Assembly (NCBI RefSeq): GCF_028307215.1 | Contig: NZ_JAQMHV010000006.1 | Coordinates: 1 to 64,000, forward strand | Origin: Falsirhodobacter sp. 20TX0035 | GTDB lineage: Bacteria; Pseudomonadota; Alphaproteobacteria; Rhodobacterales; Rhodobacteraceae | Reading direction: 5' to 3' | Length of the DNA stretch: 64,000 nucleotides | Translations under genes and position numbers: made by a program | Shown here: one piece after another, positions 15,728-26,010 of the stretch | How positions within the stretch are numbered: the first letter of the stretch is position 1 | Layout of the letters: each line of letters starts with the position of its first letter | Notes under the pieces: generated by a model | What the model saw: the letters and a program-made list of their open reading frames with translations, nothing else | Told to the model about the DNA's origin: nothing | The model's database searches: none

Positions 15728-18010
15728 TCAGGTCGGATTGTCGCAGCGCAGGGTCACCTGTGCCACACCCTTGACCGCCTGCATCCAGCGCAGGTTTACC
15801 GCCGTTTTGGCCGATCCCTGCTCGGCTTCGGTCCAGGGGGCGGGCAGCTGGGTGCGGCCTGAACTGTCGGTGATGGCGCCCTTGGCGATCACCGCCGTCA
15901 CGTTCCGCGCATACCCCCCGAAGGGCAGGAACCCGCCCGAATCCACCGTCCACGTGGCCGAGGCGGTGTTCTGCGCATGCTCCACCGTCACGGGGCTGAA
16001 GGTGGCTTGCGTCACCCCGTTGAAGGTGTTGGACAGGAACACCGTGTTGCGGAACCGGCTGTGGTTCAGCGTCGCATAGGTCTCGTCCGCCATGTCCACC
16101 CGGTCCACCGCCGCGTTGACCGTCCGGAACGCGTTGCCCATCACGCTCAGCCCGTTGATGAAATGGCCGGCGCCTCGGGGCGTGACCACCAGCCAGCGGA
16201 ACGAGGGCAGCACCCCGCTGGCCATGAAGATGTTGCCCGTGATGGTCAGCCCGCCATAGGAGAATTCCGAGGCGAATTCCGGCGCGACATCATGCTCGTT
16301 CGTCCATTCAAGGAAGCAGTTGTCGACATAGTTGCCGGTGAACAGCGTCTTGCAGTTCATCTCGGTCATCACGACGCCGGCGCGGCGCACAGAGGTTTCC
16401 CCGTCCCCCTGGAAGAAGTGGTTGCCGATGAAGATGTGGCCCGACCCGTGGGCCACCACGAAATGGGCGAACCGCACCACGCGGTTGTCGCGCAGCTTCA
16501 CGTCGTTGGCGTTGATGTTCAGCGCGATGGAGGTCCGGTCGCCCGCGTTGACGGCCTGTTCGTTCGACAGGAACTGGTTCTCGTCCAGGATCAGCCCCTG
16601 GCAGCCCGTCCCGATGGAGGTGATGCCCCGGTCCAGCGGCTTGTTGATGACGCTGTGGGCCAGCCGGAAGATGGTGCCCGCCGGTTGCAGCATGATCGCG
16701 CTGCAATAGCCGTTGCATTGCATCTCCACGTCCGTGATCTCGAACTTCGAGAACTTGGAGAAACCCGAGAAGTCGAGCATGTACTTGAACCGCGAGAAGG
16801 TCAGCGTGCGCGTGCCGACCGTGGCGCCCGGCGGCAGGTTCAGCTCCACCGTGCCCGCGCCCACGTCCACCGACTTCACGTATATCTCGCGCGGGATGCC
16901 GGGGCCGCGGACATGCGATCCGACGGCGATGCTGGCCACGTTCGCCACATCCGTCAGGCGGTAGGGGTTGGAGGTGCTGTAGGTCGCGACCGAGGTGACG
17001 ACGCCCGTCGTCCAGCTCGCGCTCTGCACCGCGTTCAGCTGGCCGTTGGTCAGCACGCGCCGCTGCTCGAAGTTGGCAAGGCCCGACAGGGCGGCCACGT
17101 CCACGGGTTCGGGAATGTCAACGATGCGGCCCGACAGGTCCAGCGACACGTGGTTAGTGAAATGGAACAGCGCCTGAAGCGCCTTGCGGAAGCCTTGGTA
17201 TTCGCCGCCGAACGCCGCGGCGTAGGTGTCCAGATCGAAGTTGTGCGTGCAGGCCAGACGCATGGCGTCGGGCATCTTCAGCATGCCTTCGAAGCGCACG
17301 CGGCTGTTCAGGGTCAGGTGCGAGGCGATGTAATAGGTCCCGGGCGACACGAACAGCCGCTGGCCGTTGGTGGCAGCGTCGGCGGCCAGGAAGGCGGCCC
17401 GGTCGTCGGTGACCCCGTCGCCCAGCGCGCCGTAATCGCGCACGTCCACCATGCCCAGCATGTCGCGCAGGAAGACGGAGGTCACATCCTCCACCACGAT
17501 GTCGTCGATCCGCACCACGCCGCCGTTCGGGCCCGTCAGGTCAAGGCCAAGGTGGGAATAGACCGGGGCCGTGCCCCAGACCATGTCCACGCCCTTGCGG
17601 TTGCCCGACCCGATGATGGCCGTCACCTCCACCACCTGCCCATAGGATTTGAGCGTGACTTCCGGCCCCGTCAGCGGAACGCTCACGGCCTTGCCCTTGG
17701 CGTCACCCGCCCAGGCGGCGATCCGCACCGTGGGGAAGGTGCCGCTGATGGCCTTGATGCGCGCCGTCACGCGCAGGTACAGGCCCGGCTGGAACGGGAT
17801 CGACTGGAAGCACCGCAGCTTTTGCGTCGTTTCCTGCTTCAGAAGCTCCATGCAGCCGGCGAAATCCTGGTCCGAGGGGACATAGGCCGCGTTCGCCTGC
17901 CCGGCATAGCTGGCCTGCCCCGGCTCCCCGTCCGCCCGCGACCAAAGGCTCAGCCCTTGGGAGAAGGCGGGCGGCATCAACACCAGACCGTCGGTAATCG
18001 CCTTGTTCAT
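15728..18010 (-). CDS. Pectate-lyase-superfamily right-handed beta-helix protein
   Basis: A 760-residue protein with an N-terminal beta-rich module (about 1-185), then the start of a pectate_lyase_3/GH28-like helix at V-D-V-R-D-Y-G-A-L-G-D-G-V-T-D-D (about residues 190-205), followed by many short N- and G-rich turns (for example I-T-G-N-I-F and L-S-N-T-F-N) and a C-terminal beta domain. There is no signal peptide. Such proteins bind or cut polysaccharide and include phage tailspikes and, to my knowledge, the capsule-binding head spike of the Rhodobacter gene transfer agent. No other phage or GTA gene is nearby. Role inferred only: carbohydrate binding or depolymerising spike or surface protein. 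Confidence 0.75.
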   Translation of the reverse strand: MNKAITDGLVLMPPAFSQGLSLWSRADGEPGQASYAGQANAAYVPSDQDFAGCMELLKQETTQKLRCFQSIPFQPGLYLRVTARIKAISGTFPTVRIAAWAGDAKGKAVSVPLTGPEVTLKSYGQVVEVTAIIGSGNRKGVDMVWGTAPVYSHLGLDLTGPNGGVVRIDDIVVEDVTSVFLRDMLGMVDVRDYGALGDGVTDDRAAFLAADAATNGQRLFVSPGTYYIASHLTLNSRVRFEGMLKMPDAMRLACTHNFDLDTYAAAFGGEYQGFRKALQALFHFTNHVSLDLSGRIVDIPEPVDVAALSGLANFEQRRVLTNGQLNAVQSASWTTGVVTSVATYSTSNPYRLTDVANVASIAVGSHVRGPGIPREIYVKSVDVGAGTVELNLPPGATVGTRTLTFSRFKYMLDFSGFSKFSKFEITDVEMQCNGYCSAIMLQPAGTIFRLAHSVINKPLDRGITSIGTGCQGLILDENQFLSNEQAVNAGDRTSIALNINANDVKLRDNRVVRFAHFVVAHGSGHIFIGNHFFQGDGETSVRRAGVVMTEMNCKTLFTGNYVDNCFLEWTNEHDVAPEFASEFSYGGLTITGNIFMASGVLPSFRWLVVTPRGAGHFINGLSVMGNAFRTVNAAVDRVDMADETYATLNHSRFRNTVFLSNTFNGVTQATFSPVTVEHAQNTASATWTVDSGGFLPFGGYARNVTAVIAKGAITDSSGRTQLPAPWTEAEQGSAKTAVNLRWMQAVKGVAQVTLRCDNPT

Positions 18011-18097
18011 CGAAATCCTCGCCTCGCTTGAGTTGCGGGCAGGAGTATCAACGGGCGGTTAAGCCCCCCCGACACCACCGTGCGGAGGGGCGCAACG

Positions 18098-19675
18098 TCA
18101 GGCCAGCTCGCCGCGCAGGGCGGACTCGATCAGGGCGACCGTTTCGTCCACGCCATAGAGCGCGATGAACCCGCCGAAACGCGGCCCTTCCGACGCACCC
18201 AGCAGCACCTCGTACAGCGCCTTGAACCAGTCGCGCAGCGGCTCGAACCCGTGCTCCTTGCCGACAGCGAAGACCATGGTCTGCAACGCCTCGTCCTCCA
18301 TCGGGCCGTCCCACGTCTTCAGGCGGGCCAGCAGATCCTCCATCGCCGTACGCTCCTGCTCGGTCGGCAGGCGGAACTGGCGCTTGGGGGCCACGAAGTC
18401 GTTGAAGTAGCGGACCGCGAATTCCGCCGCCTGATCCAGATCCGGGTTCCCCTCGGGCGAGGCGTCGGGCGCGTAGCGCCTGATGAAGCCCCACAGCCCC
18501 GCCTTGTCCTTCGCCGCCGACACGGACGCAAGGTTCAGCAGCATCGCGAAGGGCACCACCATCTTCGATTCCGGCGGATTGCCGCTGTGGATGTGCCAGA
18601 CCGGGTTGTCGACGCGCTTGGCCTCGTCCTGCGTGGCAAAGGCGCGCAACTGCTGGTGGTATTCGTCCACCGCCTTCGGGATCACGTCGAAATGCATCCG
18701 CTTCGCCGTCTTGGGCTTCAGATACATAAAGTAGGACAGCGACTCCGTGCTGGCATAGGTCAGCCATTCGTCGATGGTCAGCCCGTTTCCCTTGGACTTG
18801 GAGATCTTCTCTCCGTTCTCGTCCAGGAACAGCTCATACGTGAAGTGCTCGGGCTTCTTTCCGCCAAGGATCTCGCAGATCCGGTCATAGATCGGCGTGT
18901 TGGTGGAATGGTCCTTGCCGTACATCTCGAAGTCCACGTCCAGCGCGGCCCAGCGGGCGCCGAAATCAGGCTTCCATTGCAGCTTCACATTGCCGCCGGT
19001 GACGGGCAGCGTTGTCTCGGTCCCGTCCTCGTCGTCGAAGGTGATGGTGCCGTCCTTGGCGTTCACGTCGCGGATCGGGACATACAGGACCCGGCCGGTC
19101 TTGGGGCTGATCGGCAGGAAGATGGAATAGGTCGCGCTGCGTTCTTCGCGAAGCGAGGCCAGCATCACCTTCATCAGATCATCGTACCGCTCCACCGCGC
19201 GCAGCAGCACCGCGTCAAACCGCCCGGACTTGTAGAAGTCGGTCGCCGAATAGAACTCGTACTCGAACCCGAACGTGTCCAGGAACCGGCGCAGCATGGC
19301 GTTGTTGTGGCCGCCGAAGCTGTCATATTCCCCGAACGGATCGGGGACCGAGGTCAGCGGCCGCTGGATGTTCTCGCGCAGCATCTCCTGCTCGGGGACG
19401 TTGTCGGGCACCTTGCGCATCCCGTCCAGATCGTCCGAAAAGCAGATCAGGCGCGTGGGGATGTCGCAGATCGCCTCGAAGGCGCGGCGGATCATGGTGG
19501 TGCGCGCCACCTCGCCGAAGGTGCCGATATGGGGCAGACCCGAAGGGCCGTAGCCCGTCTCGAACAGGACGTATCCCTTTTCGGGCACCTTGCCGCCAAC
19601 GCGTTTCAGAATCCGGCGGGCCTCCTCGAAAGGCCAGGCTTTGGAATTCATCGCGGCGTCCTGAAGGGCCGTCAT
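18098..19675 (-). CDS. lysS: Lysyl-tRNA synthetase, class I (archaeal type)
   Basis: This 525-residue enzyme charges tRNA-Lys in the cytoplasm. It is a class I synthetase: the HIGH motif appears as P-H-I-G-T at residues 48-52 and KMSKS as K-I-S-K-S-K-G at 290-296, unlike the class II LysS of most bacteria. Class I LysRS is established in archaea and in alphaproteobacteria such as the Rhodobacterales. The ATG at 19675 is chosen because GGGAGA lies 9 bases upstream; ATGs at 19702 and 19651 are less likely. No class II copy is seen in the window, so this is probably the only LysRS here. Confidence 0.95.
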   Translation of the reverse strand: MTALQDAAMNSKAWPFEEARRILKRVGGKVPEKGYVLFETGYGPSGLPHIGTFGEVARTTMIRRAFEAICDIPTRLICFSDDLDGMRKVPDNVPEQEMLRENIQRPLTSVPDPFGEYDSFGGHNNAMLRRFLDTFGFEYEFYSATDFYKSGRFDAVLLRAVERYDDLMKVMLASLREERSATYSIFLPISPKTGRVLYVPIRDVNAKDGTITFDDEDGTETTLPVTGGNVKLQWKPDFGARWAALDVDFEMYGKDHSTNTPIYDRICEILGGKKPEHFTYELFLDENGEKISKSKGNGLTIDEWLTYASTESLSYFMYLKPKTAKRMHFDVIPKAVDEYHQQLRAFATQDEAKRVDNPVWHIHSGNPPESKMVVPFAMLLNLASVSAAKDKAGLWGFIRRYAPDASPEGNPDLDQAAEFAVRYFNDFVAPKRQFRLPTEQERTAMEDLLARLKTWDGPMEDEALQTMVFAVGKEHGFEPLRDWFKALYEVLLGASEGPRFGGFIALYGVDETVALIESALRGELA

Positions 19676-19774
19676 GGGCACATCTCCCTTGTTGCGCGGC
19701 ACCCTGCCGCTGCGCGTGGTCTATTGCCGCCACCCCTGCGCGTCAATAATCTGGGACAAAAGAAGGACACGACC

Positions 19775-20203
19775 ATGGACGACACCATCCCCTCCCTTTC
19801 GCAGCCCGATGCGCTTCTGGCGCTGATGATCGCCGTTTCCGCCTCGCACGGGGCGGTGGAAACGTCCGAACTGGTGGCGATCCAGCAGATGCTGAACCAT
19901 CTGCCGGTTTTTGCCGAATACGACATCGACCGTCTGGGCAACGTCGCCCGCGTCGTGTTCGACCTGTTCAACGAGGAGGACGGGCTGGACGCGCTGTTCG
20001 CCCTGGTGCGCACCGCGCTGGACGAACGCCTGCATGAGACGGCCTATGCCTTGGCCTGCGACGTCGCCGCCGCCGACGGCCGCCTGTATCAGACCGAACT
20101 GCGCCTCTTGGAGGAGATCCGCGAGGAACTGCGCCTCGACCGCCTGCACGCCGCCGCGATCGAGCGCGGCGCCCGCGCCCGCCACGCCCGCCTTCAGGCC
20201 TGA
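19775..20203 (+). CDS. TerB-family (tellurite resistance TerB-like) protein
   Basis: The 142-residue all-helical protein matches the TerB/DjlA N-terminal fold: acidic helices with M-I-A-V-S-A-S-H-G-A-V-E, L-A-C-D-V-A-A-A-D-G-R-L and E-L-R-L-L-E-E-I-R-E. In this fold the D-G words after the helices carry metal-binding aspartates. AAGGA lies shortly before the ATG at 19775. It starts divergently from lysS and its 3' end overlaps the dacB 3' end by 10 bases. TerB-like proteins are linked to envelope stress and metal or tellurite responses; the role of this stand-alone copy is unknown. Confidence 0.75.
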   Translation: MDDTIPSLSQPDALLALMIAVSASHGAVETSELVAIQQMLNHLPVFAEYDIDRLGNVARVVFDLFNEEDGLDALFALVRTALDERLHETAYALACDVAAADGRLYQTELRLLEEIREELRLDRLHAAAIERGARARHARLQA

Positions 20204-21633
20204 GCGACCCACGCCTCGATCAGGCGGCTTTGCAGGATCCGCGCGTTGCGCGTCCATGCGGCGCCGCCGACGGGGCGGGCTTCCTCGTCGGACTCCAGCC
20301 CTTCGCGCCGGGACAGGTCGGCGCAATAGATGGCGAAGACACGCTCTACCCCGCCCGCGCTGACATAGCCCACCAACCCCGACGCGAAGTTGAGCGTGCC
20401 GGTCTTGCCCTTGATGCGGATCGCGTCCGACAGCGTTTCGCGCCCGTTGGCGTCGAACAGCCCCTCGTTCTTCATCAGGCCGCGCAGGTAGCGCCCGTTC
20501 GGATCCGCCTGCGCCAGCGCCAGCGCGTGCACCATCTGCGCCGGGGCCACGCGCGACCGGCCCGACAGGCCCGAATGGTCGCGCAGGTCCATCGCCACGC
20601 CATACTTGGCCGCGGCCCACTGGCTCATCGCTGCGCCCGAGGCCGCCAGCGACCCTTGGCGCGAAGCGGTCAGCCCCACAGCCTCGGCCGACATGTTGTT
20701 GGAATATTCCAGCATGTCCGCCAGAATCTCGGTCAGCGGGCCGCTCGCATGGGTGGCCAGCGCCGTCCCGGACGGGGCCGAACGGGTGACCACCGGCTGC
20801 GGCAGCGCGACACCGTGGCGCGCGGCCAGCCAGCGGAACACCTCGGCCGTGTAATCGTCGGGATGGCGCACCGGCAGCCAGCGGTTGCCCCCGCGGCCCA
20901 GCGCGCCCGAAGCCACTGTCCAGTTGTCCACCCCCTGCCCGGACGAATAGGTGTAGGCAGGGCTGGTCCGGCCCACCACGCGGATGCGCGACATCGTCAC
21001 CGGCGGCACCACGCGCCCCGACCGTGCATCAAGGCTGGCCCCCGCCCCCCCCGCGCCCCAGCGGAAATACACGCGGTTGAAGTTCAGGTTCAGACCCGAA
21101 ATGGCGGCGTTGTAGTTCGCGCCCACCGGCTGCTGCGGGTCGATCTGCGGCACCAGCGGCAGCGCACCGCCATAGGCCATGAACCGTCCCGTCACCCCGC
21201 GCACGCCGCGCGCGGCCAGCTGCGCCGCCAGCGCGTCCAGCGCGTCCGTGTCCAGCGTCGGATCGCCCGAGCCCACCAGCCACAGGTCCCCCTGCACCAC
21301 GCCGCCCGACACCGGCCCCGAGGCCATCAGCGAGGTCGCGTAGCGGAACCCCGGGCCCAGCCGGTCCAGCGCATAAAGCGCGGTGATCGCCTTTGTGGTC
21401 GATGCTGGCGGCAGGGTCGCGTCCCCGCCCCGGCTGTCCAGCACCCGGCCCGAGGCGTCGGCCACCACGAAGGCCACGTTGCCCGACACGCCCGACCGCG
21501 CGATCAGCGCCTCGGCCGCGCCGGTGCTGGTCAGGCGGACCGGCGGACGGGGGGATACAGCGGGGGCGCCGGCACATCCGGGCACCGCGGCGATGGCGGC
21601 CAAACCGCCCATGATGAAACGTCTGGAGATCAT
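20194..21633 (-). CDS. dacB: D-alanyl-D-alanine carboxypeptidase/endopeptidase (PBP4 family)
   Basis: The 479-residue protein cuts D-Ala-D-Ala and cross-bridges in peptidoglycan. The active-site serine lies in S-T-T-K (78-81), with S-N-N at 310-312 and K-T-G at 409-411; the stretch between holds the insert typical of class C PBP4. The N-terminus is a signal peptide with twin arginines (S-R-R-F-I-M-G-G-L-A) and a cysteine before A-G-A-P, so it may be exported by Tat or lipidated. An ATG at 21633 is preferred to a TTG at 21651. It lies 33 bases after nadD in the same direction, so the two may share a transcript. Confidence 0.9.
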   Translation of the reverse strand: MISRRFIMGGLAAIAAVPGCAGAPAVSPRPPVRLTSTGAAEALIARSGVSGNVAFVVADASGRVLDSRGGDATLPPASTTKAITALYALDRLGPGFRYATSLMASGPVSGGVVQGDLWLVGSGDPTLDTDALDALAAQLAARGVRGVTGRFMAYGGALPLVPQIDPQQPVGANYNAAISGLNLNFNRVYFRWGAGGAGASLDARSGRVVPPVTMSRIRVVGRTSPAYTYSSGQGVDNWTVASGALGRGGNRWLPVRHPDDYTAEVFRWLAARHGVALPQPVVTRSAPSGTALATHASGPLTEILADMLEYSNNMSAEAVGLTASRQGSLAASGAAMSQWAAAKYGVAMDLRDHSGLSGRSRVAPAQMVHALALAQADPNGRYLRGLMKNEGLFDANGRETLSDAIRIKGKTGTLNFASGLVGYVSAGGVERVFAIYCADLSRREGLESDEEARPVGGAAWTRNARILQSRLIEAWVAQA

Positions 21634-21666
21634 GTGTCGGACGCTATCCAAGCCAGTGTTTCCGCG

Positions 21667-22224
21667 CTAGCCCCATTCGCCACGCGCCCGGATCGCGGTG
21701 GAGGAGACGTCCACCATCGGCAGGTCCGCGAAGGCCCAGGCGGGCGCGTCCGCATGGCCCAACCGCTCCGGCGCGGTGCGGCAGTTGCCGAAGGCGCGGG
21801 CCGCGCGCCCCAGCCGTCCCTGCACGCCCCACCCCGGACGCGCCAGGACCCCGATCGGCACCGTCTTCATGATCCAGCGCCAGTCGTCCCAGCGATGGAA
21901 CTGCACGAGGTTGTCGGCCCCCATCAGCCACACGAACCGCACCCCCGGATAGCGCCGGCGAAGGGCCCGCAGGGTCTGGGCGGTGTGGCGCGTGCCCAGC
22001 CGCGCCTCAAGGTCCGTGACCGCCACGCGGGGATGGCGCATCAGGGCGCGCGACCGGTCCAAGCGTTCCTGCATCGGGCGGGGGCCCTTGGCCTTCAAGG
22101 GGTTGCCCGGACTGACCAGCCACCATACCCGGTCCAGACCGAACCGCTTCATCGCTTCCATCGTGATGTGGACATGCCCCGCATGGGCCGGATCGAACGA
22201 TCCCCCCAGCAGCCCGACCACCAT
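21667..22224 (-). CDS. nadD: Nicotinate-nucleotide adenylyltransferase
   Basis: The 185-residue enzyme adenylates nicotinate mononucleotide in NAD synthesis. The nucleotidyltransferase signature [11 protein letters not shown] is at residues 7-17, and S-S-T-A-I-R near the C-terminus is the second conserved site. The length is slightly short for the family (about 190-215). The frame is open far upstream on this strand, but that part lies antisense to the EttA gene; the ATG at 22224 gives the natural N-terminus. It is divergent from ettA, with a roughly 135-base gap that probably holds both promoters. Confidence 0.92.
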   Translation of the reverse strand: MVVGLLGGSFDPAHAGHVHITMEAMKRFGLDRVWWLVSPGNPLKAKGPRPMQERLDRSRALMRHPRVAVTDLEARLGTRHTAQTLRALRRRYPGVRFVWLMGADNLVQFHRWDDWRWIMKTVPIGVLARPGWGVQGRLGRAARAFGNCRTAPERLGHADAPAWAFADLPMVDVSSTAIRARGEWG

Positions 22225-22359
22225 CCCCCTGCGCGCCACTGGCCAGCCCTGCAAGACGCCCCTCCCGTTGTCCGGCGGCCAGAAACCACCCCCACATTGC
22301 CCTTGTCCAGCATTATCGCTATGTAGACGGCCAAATCCCCGAAAGATGGAACACAGCCC

Positions 22360-24015
22360 ATGGCCTCGTACCAATTCGTCTACCACATGGAGGGCGTCTC
22401 CAAGACCTATCCCGGCGGCAAGAAGGTGTTCGAGAACATCCACCTGAACTTCCTGCCGGGCGTGAAGATCGGCGTCGTCGGCGTCAACGGCGCGGGGAAA
22501 TCCACGCTGCTGAAGGTCATGGCCGGCCTCGACAAGGACTTCCAGGGCGAGGCATGGGCCGCCAAGGACGCCCGCGTCGGCTATCTTCCGCAGGAACCGC
22601 AACTGGACGAGGCGCTGAACGTCCGCGCCAACGTCATGGAAGGCGTCGCGGCCAAGCGCGCCATCCTGGACCGCTACAACGAACTGGCGATGAACTACTC
22701 GGACGAGACCGCCGAGGAGATGGCCGCCCTTCAGGACCAGATCGACGCCCAGAACCTTTGGGAACTGGACAACACGGTCGACATCGCGATGGAAGCCCTG
22801 CGCTGCCCGCCGGACGATGCCGACGTGTCCACCCTGTCGGGCGGGGAACGCCGCCGTGTCGCGCTCTGCAAGCTGCTGCTGGAAGAGCCGGACATGCTGC
22901 TCCTGGACGAACCGACCAACCACCTCGATGCCGAAACGATCGCTTGGCTGCAAAAGCACCTGATTGAATACAAGGGCACCATCCTGACGGTCACCCACGA
23001 CCGCTACTTCCTGGACGACATCACGTCCTGGATCCTGGAGCTGGAGCGGGGCCGCGGCCTGCCGCACGAGGGGAACTACTCCTCGTGGCTGGAAGCCAAG
23101 GCCAAGCGCGTGGCGCAGGAAGCGCGCGAGGACAAGTCCAAGCAGAAGGTGCTGGAGAAGGAGCTGGAATGGATCCGCGCCGGCGCCAAGGCTCGTCAGG
23201 CGAAATCCAAGGCCCGCATCTCGGCCTACAACAAGCTGGCCGATGAATCGGTGAAGGATCTGGTCGGCCGCGCGCAGATCGTCATCCCCCACGGCCCCCG
23301 TCTGGGCGGCAAGGTGATCGAGGTCGAGAACCTGTCGAAAGCCATGGGCGACAAGCAGCTGATCGAGAACCTCTCCTTCATGCTGCCCCCCGGCGGCATC
23401 ATCGGCGTGATCGGTCCGAACGGCGCGGGCAAGTCCACCCTGTTCAAGATGCTGGTGGGGCAGGAACAGCCCGATTCCGGCACCGTCACGCTGGGCGACA
23501 CCGTGAAGCTGGCCTTCGTGGACCAGTCGCGCGATTCGCTGAACCCCGAGGCCAACGTGTGGGAGGAAATCTCCGGCGGGGCCGAGATCATCGAACTGGG
23601 CGACGCGCAGGTGAACTCGCGCAACTATGTAGGGTCGTTCAACTTCAAGGGCACGGACCAGCAGAAGAAGGTGGGCCTGCTGTCGGGCGGGGAACGCAAC
23701 CGCGTGCACTTGGCCAAGCTGCTGAAGTCGGGCGGAAACGTCCTCCTGCTCGATGAACCGACCAACGACCTGGACGTGGAAACGCTGCAGGCGCTGGAAG
23801 CCGCCATCGAGAACTTCGCCGGCTGCGCCGTCATCATCAGCCACGACCGCTTCTTCCTCGACCGTCTGTGCACGCACATTCTGGCCTTCGAGGGTGACGC
23901 CCATGTCGAATTCTTCGAAGGCAACTTCGAGGATTACGAAAAGGACAAGATCCGCCGTCTGGGCCCCGACGCGGTGAACCCCAAGCGCGTGAAACACAAG
24001 AAGTTCACGCGTTAA
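22360..24015 (+). CDS. ettA: Energy-dependent translational throttle protein (ABC-F)
   Basis: This 551-residue ABC-F protein has two ATPase domains and no membrane part. The first Walker A is G-V-N-G-A-G-K-S-T (near residue 42) and the second G-P-N-G-A-G-K-S-T (near 350). Both signatures read L-S-G-G-E-R, with Walker B as L-L-L-D-E-P-T-N. The linker between domains is rich in K and A, as in EttA. EttA binds the ribosomal E site and gates the first peptide bond according to ATP level. The N-terminal words and the length match EttA closely. A small CCGGC-TTC-GCCGG hairpin at 24024-24036 follows the stop. Confidence 0.95.
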   Translation: MASYQFVYHMEGVSKTYPGGKKVFENIHLNFLPGVKIGVVGVNGAGKSTLLKVMAGLDKDFQGEAWAAKDARVGYLPQEPQLDEALNVRANVMEGVAAKRAILDRYNELAMNYSDETAEEMAALQDQIDAQNLWELDNTVDIAMEALRCPPDDADVSTLSGGERRRVALCKLLLEEPDMLLLDEPTNHLDAETIAWLQKHLIEYKGTILTVTHDRYFLDDITSWILELERGRGLPHEGNYSSWLEAKAKRVAQEAREDKSKQKVLEKELEWIRAGAKARQAKSKARISAYNKLADESVKDLVGRAQIVIPHGPRLGGKVIEVENLSKAMGDKQLIENLSFMLPPGGIIGVIGPNGAGKSTLFKMLVGQEQPDSGTVTLGDTVKLAFVDQSRDSLNPEANVWEEISGGAEIIELGDAQVNSRNYVGSFNFKGTDQQKKVGLLSGGERNRVHLAKLLKSGGNVLLLDEPTNDLDVETLQALEAAIENFAGCAVIISHDRFFLDRLCTHILAFEGDAHVEFFEGNFEDYEKDKIRRLGPDAVNPKRVKHKKFTR

Positions 24016-24193
24016 CGCTAACCCCGGCTTCGCCGGCACACGACGCTTGCGCGATGGATTTTTCGTGCTAGCGTTGTGTGTGCGACGTTACCCTTTATCG
24101 ACCTGTCCTTTGCGGCCACAGCGATTCGATCTTGCTCTGACTTAGCCACGCCGTCGCATGACGCGGACGGTCCCGGAACAGGAGACACTCACG
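24016..24193 (+). promoter_or_regulatory. Cold-shock gene promoter and 5' leader
   Basis: The 178 bases between ettA and the cold-shock gene hold no coding frame. The last ~130 bases have the look of a long 5' leader (C/T-rich, ending in ACAGGAGACACTCACG before the ATG at 24194). Long leaders that control translation at low temperature are known for csp genes; I cannot place the promoter or a specific fold by eye. Confidence 0.4.
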
Positions 24194-24400
24194 ATGGCCA
24201 AAGGCACCGTGAAATGGTTCAACGCCACCAAGGGATTCGGCTTCATTGCCCCCGAAGGCGGAAGCAAGGACGTGTTCGTCCACATCACCGCGCTGGAGCG
24301 CGCTGGCATCCGCTCGCTGGATGATGGTCAGGCCGTGACCTTCGACGTCGAAGCCAGCCGTGACGGCCGCGAATCCGCGGTCAACATCCAGCTCGCCTGA
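24194..24400 (+). CDS. Cold shock domain protein
   Basis: A 68-residue OB-fold protein with both RNA-binding motifs: K-G-F-G-F-I (RNP1) and V-F-V-H-I (RNP2), after G-T-V-K-W-F-N. Family members are nucleic-acid chaperones that melt mRNA structure, often induced by cold or by stationary phase. The Shine-Dalgarno AGGAG lies 10 bases before the ATG. It has its own 5' leader and a hairpin terminator at 24409-24431, so it is a single-gene unit. It is about the usual length for a CspA-type protein. Confidence 0.95.
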   Translation: MAKGTVKWFNATKGFGFIAPEGGSKDVFVHITALERAGIRSLDDGQAVTFDVEASRDGRESAVNIQLA

Positions 24401-24408
24401 GATTTGGG

Positions 24409-24431
24409 GGCGCGGCTTCGGCCGCGCCTTT
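24409..24431 (+). terminator. Terminator after the cold-shock gene
   Basis: GGCGCGGC-TTCG-GCCGCGCC forms an 8-bp stem with a UUCG tetraloop, followed by TTTCCCC. It lies 8 bases after the cold-shock stop. Confidence 0.7.
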
Positions 24432-24500
24432 CCCCTTCCCGGTCCTTGCGGCACCGGGCACAGCATGCGACACAGCCGGCCGTCCGACCCCGGAGGTTTC

Positions 24501-25997
24501 ATGTCGCGTCCCAATATCCTGATCCTGATGGTCGACCAGCTGAACGGAACGCTGTTTCCCGACGGTCCGGCCGATTTCCTGCACGCCCCGAACCTGAAGC
24601 GGCTGGCCGAACGGTCCGTGCGGTTTACGAACACCTACACAGGATCGCCCCTCTGCGCACCGGCACGGGCCAGCTTCATGTCGGGCCAGCTGCCGTCACG
24701 CACCCGCGTCTACGACAACGCGGCTGAATTCGCCTCCGACATCCCCACCTATGCCCACCACCTGCGCCGTGCGGGCTACCAGACCTGCCTGTCGGGCAAG
24801 ATGCATTTCGTCGGCCCCGACCAGATGCACGGGTTGGAGGAACGGTTGACCACCGACATCTACCCGGCCGATTTCGGCTGGACCCCGGACTACCGCAAGC
24901 CGGGCGAACGGATCGACTGGTGGTATCACAACCTCGGCTCCGTTTCGGGCGCCGGAGTGGCGGAGATCACGAACCAGCTGGAATACGACGACGACGTGGC
25001 GCATCAGGCCACGCAGAAGCTCTACGACCTGTCGCGCGGGCACGATCCGCGCCCGTGGTGCCTGACCGTCAGCTTCACCCACCCGCATGACCCCTATGTC
25101 GCGCGCCGGAAATATTGGGACCTGTACGAAAACTGCCCCCAGACCGAACCGCCCGAAACGATCCCCTACGACGCGATGGACCCCCATTCCCAACGCCTGT
25201 GGGACGCCTGCGACACGAACAACGCCACGATCACGGATGACATGATCCGCCGCGCCCGCCGCGGCTATTTCGCCAACATCTCCTATGTAGACGACAAGAT
25301 CGGCGAGATCCTGGACGTGCTGGAGGCGACGCGGCAGGAGGCGATCATCGTCTTCACCTCGGACCACGGCGACATGCTGGGCGACCGGGGGTTGTGGTTC
25401 AAGATGAACTTCTTCGAAGGCTCTGCCCGCGTGCCGCTGATGATCGCGGGGATCGGAAAGGGCCGGGTCGACACGCCCGTCTCCACCATCGACGTGACGC
25501 CCACGCTCTGCGACCTCGCCGGCATCTCCATGGCCGAGATCATGCCTTGGACCGACGGCACGACCCTTCTGCCGATCGCGCAAGGCGAAGCGCGCCAACC
25601 CGTCCCGATGGAATATGCGGCCGAAGGCAGCATCGCGCCGTTGGTCGCTGTCCGAGACGGCCGCTGGAAATACATCCGCTGCGACGCCGATCCCGAACAG
25701 CTCTACGATCTTGTCACCGATCCGGGTGAGCGGACGAACCTGGCCGAGGATCCGGCTCATGCCGACACGCTGGCCCGCCTGCGCGATCAGGCCGACCACC
25801 GCTGGAACCTTTCCCAGTACGACGCGCAGGTCCGTGAAAGCCAGGCCCGCCGCTGGATCGTGTACGAGGCGCTGCGCCAGGGCGGCTACTACCCCTGGGA
25901 CTACCAGCCCCTGAAGAAGGCGTCCGAGGCCTACATGCGCAACCACATGGACCTGAACGTGCTGGAAACCAGCAAGCGCTTCCCACGCGGCGAATAA
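24501..25997 (+). CDS. betC: Choline-sulfatase
   Basis: A 498-residue arylsulfatase-type enzyme that hydrolyses choline-O-sulfate to choline plus sulfate, feeding glycine betaine synthesis. The sulfatase signature C-A-P-A-R lies at 52-56; C52 would be converted to formylglycine. The metal-site word V-D-Q-L near residue 11 and T-S-D-H-G-D-M-L-G-D near 320 are in place. The C-terminal part (R-W-I-V-Y-E-A-L and H-M-D-L-N-V-L-E) is typical of the choline-sulfatase subgroup. GGAGGT precedes the ATG at 24501. No betA, betB or betT gene is adjacent, so it stands alone here. Substrate inferred from subgroup similarity. Confidence 0.9.
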   Translation: MSRPNILILMVDQLNGTLFPDGPADFLHAPNLKRLAERSVRFTNTYTGSPLCAPARASFMSGQLPSRTRVYDNAAEFASDIPTYAHHLRRAGYQTCLSGKMHFVGPDQMHGLEERLTTDIYPADFGWTPDYRKPGERIDWWYHNLGSVSGAGVAEITNQLEYDDDVAHQATQKLYDLSRGHDPRPWCLTVSFTHPHDPYVARRKYWDLYENCPQTEPPETIPYDAMDPHSQRLWDACDTNNATITDDMIRRARRGYFANISYVDDKIGEILDVLEATRQEAIIVFTSDHGDMLGDRGLWFKMNFFEGSARVPLMIAGIGKGRVDTPVSTIDVTPTLCDLAGISMAEIMPWTDGTTLLPIAQGEARQPVPMEYAAEGSIAPLVAVRDGRWKYIRCDADPEQLYDLVTDPGERTNLAEDPAHADTLARLRDQADHRWNLSQYDAQVRESQARRWIVYEALRQGGYYPWDYQPLKKASEAYMRNHMDLNVLETSKRFPRGE

Positions 25998-26010
25998 GGC
26001 GGGCGGCAGC

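Noticed and set aside
15977..18031. 684-residue plus-strand open frame opposite the beta-helix gene
   Set aside because: It is full of H, R, Q and D with no fold or motif, and lies exactly antisense to a coherent beta-helix protein. It reflects high GC codon positions, not a gene.
24024..24036. Terminator after ettA
   Set aside because: The CCGGC-TTC-GCCGG stem is only 5 bp and lacks a T-run; it may be a weak pause site but I cannot call it a terminator.
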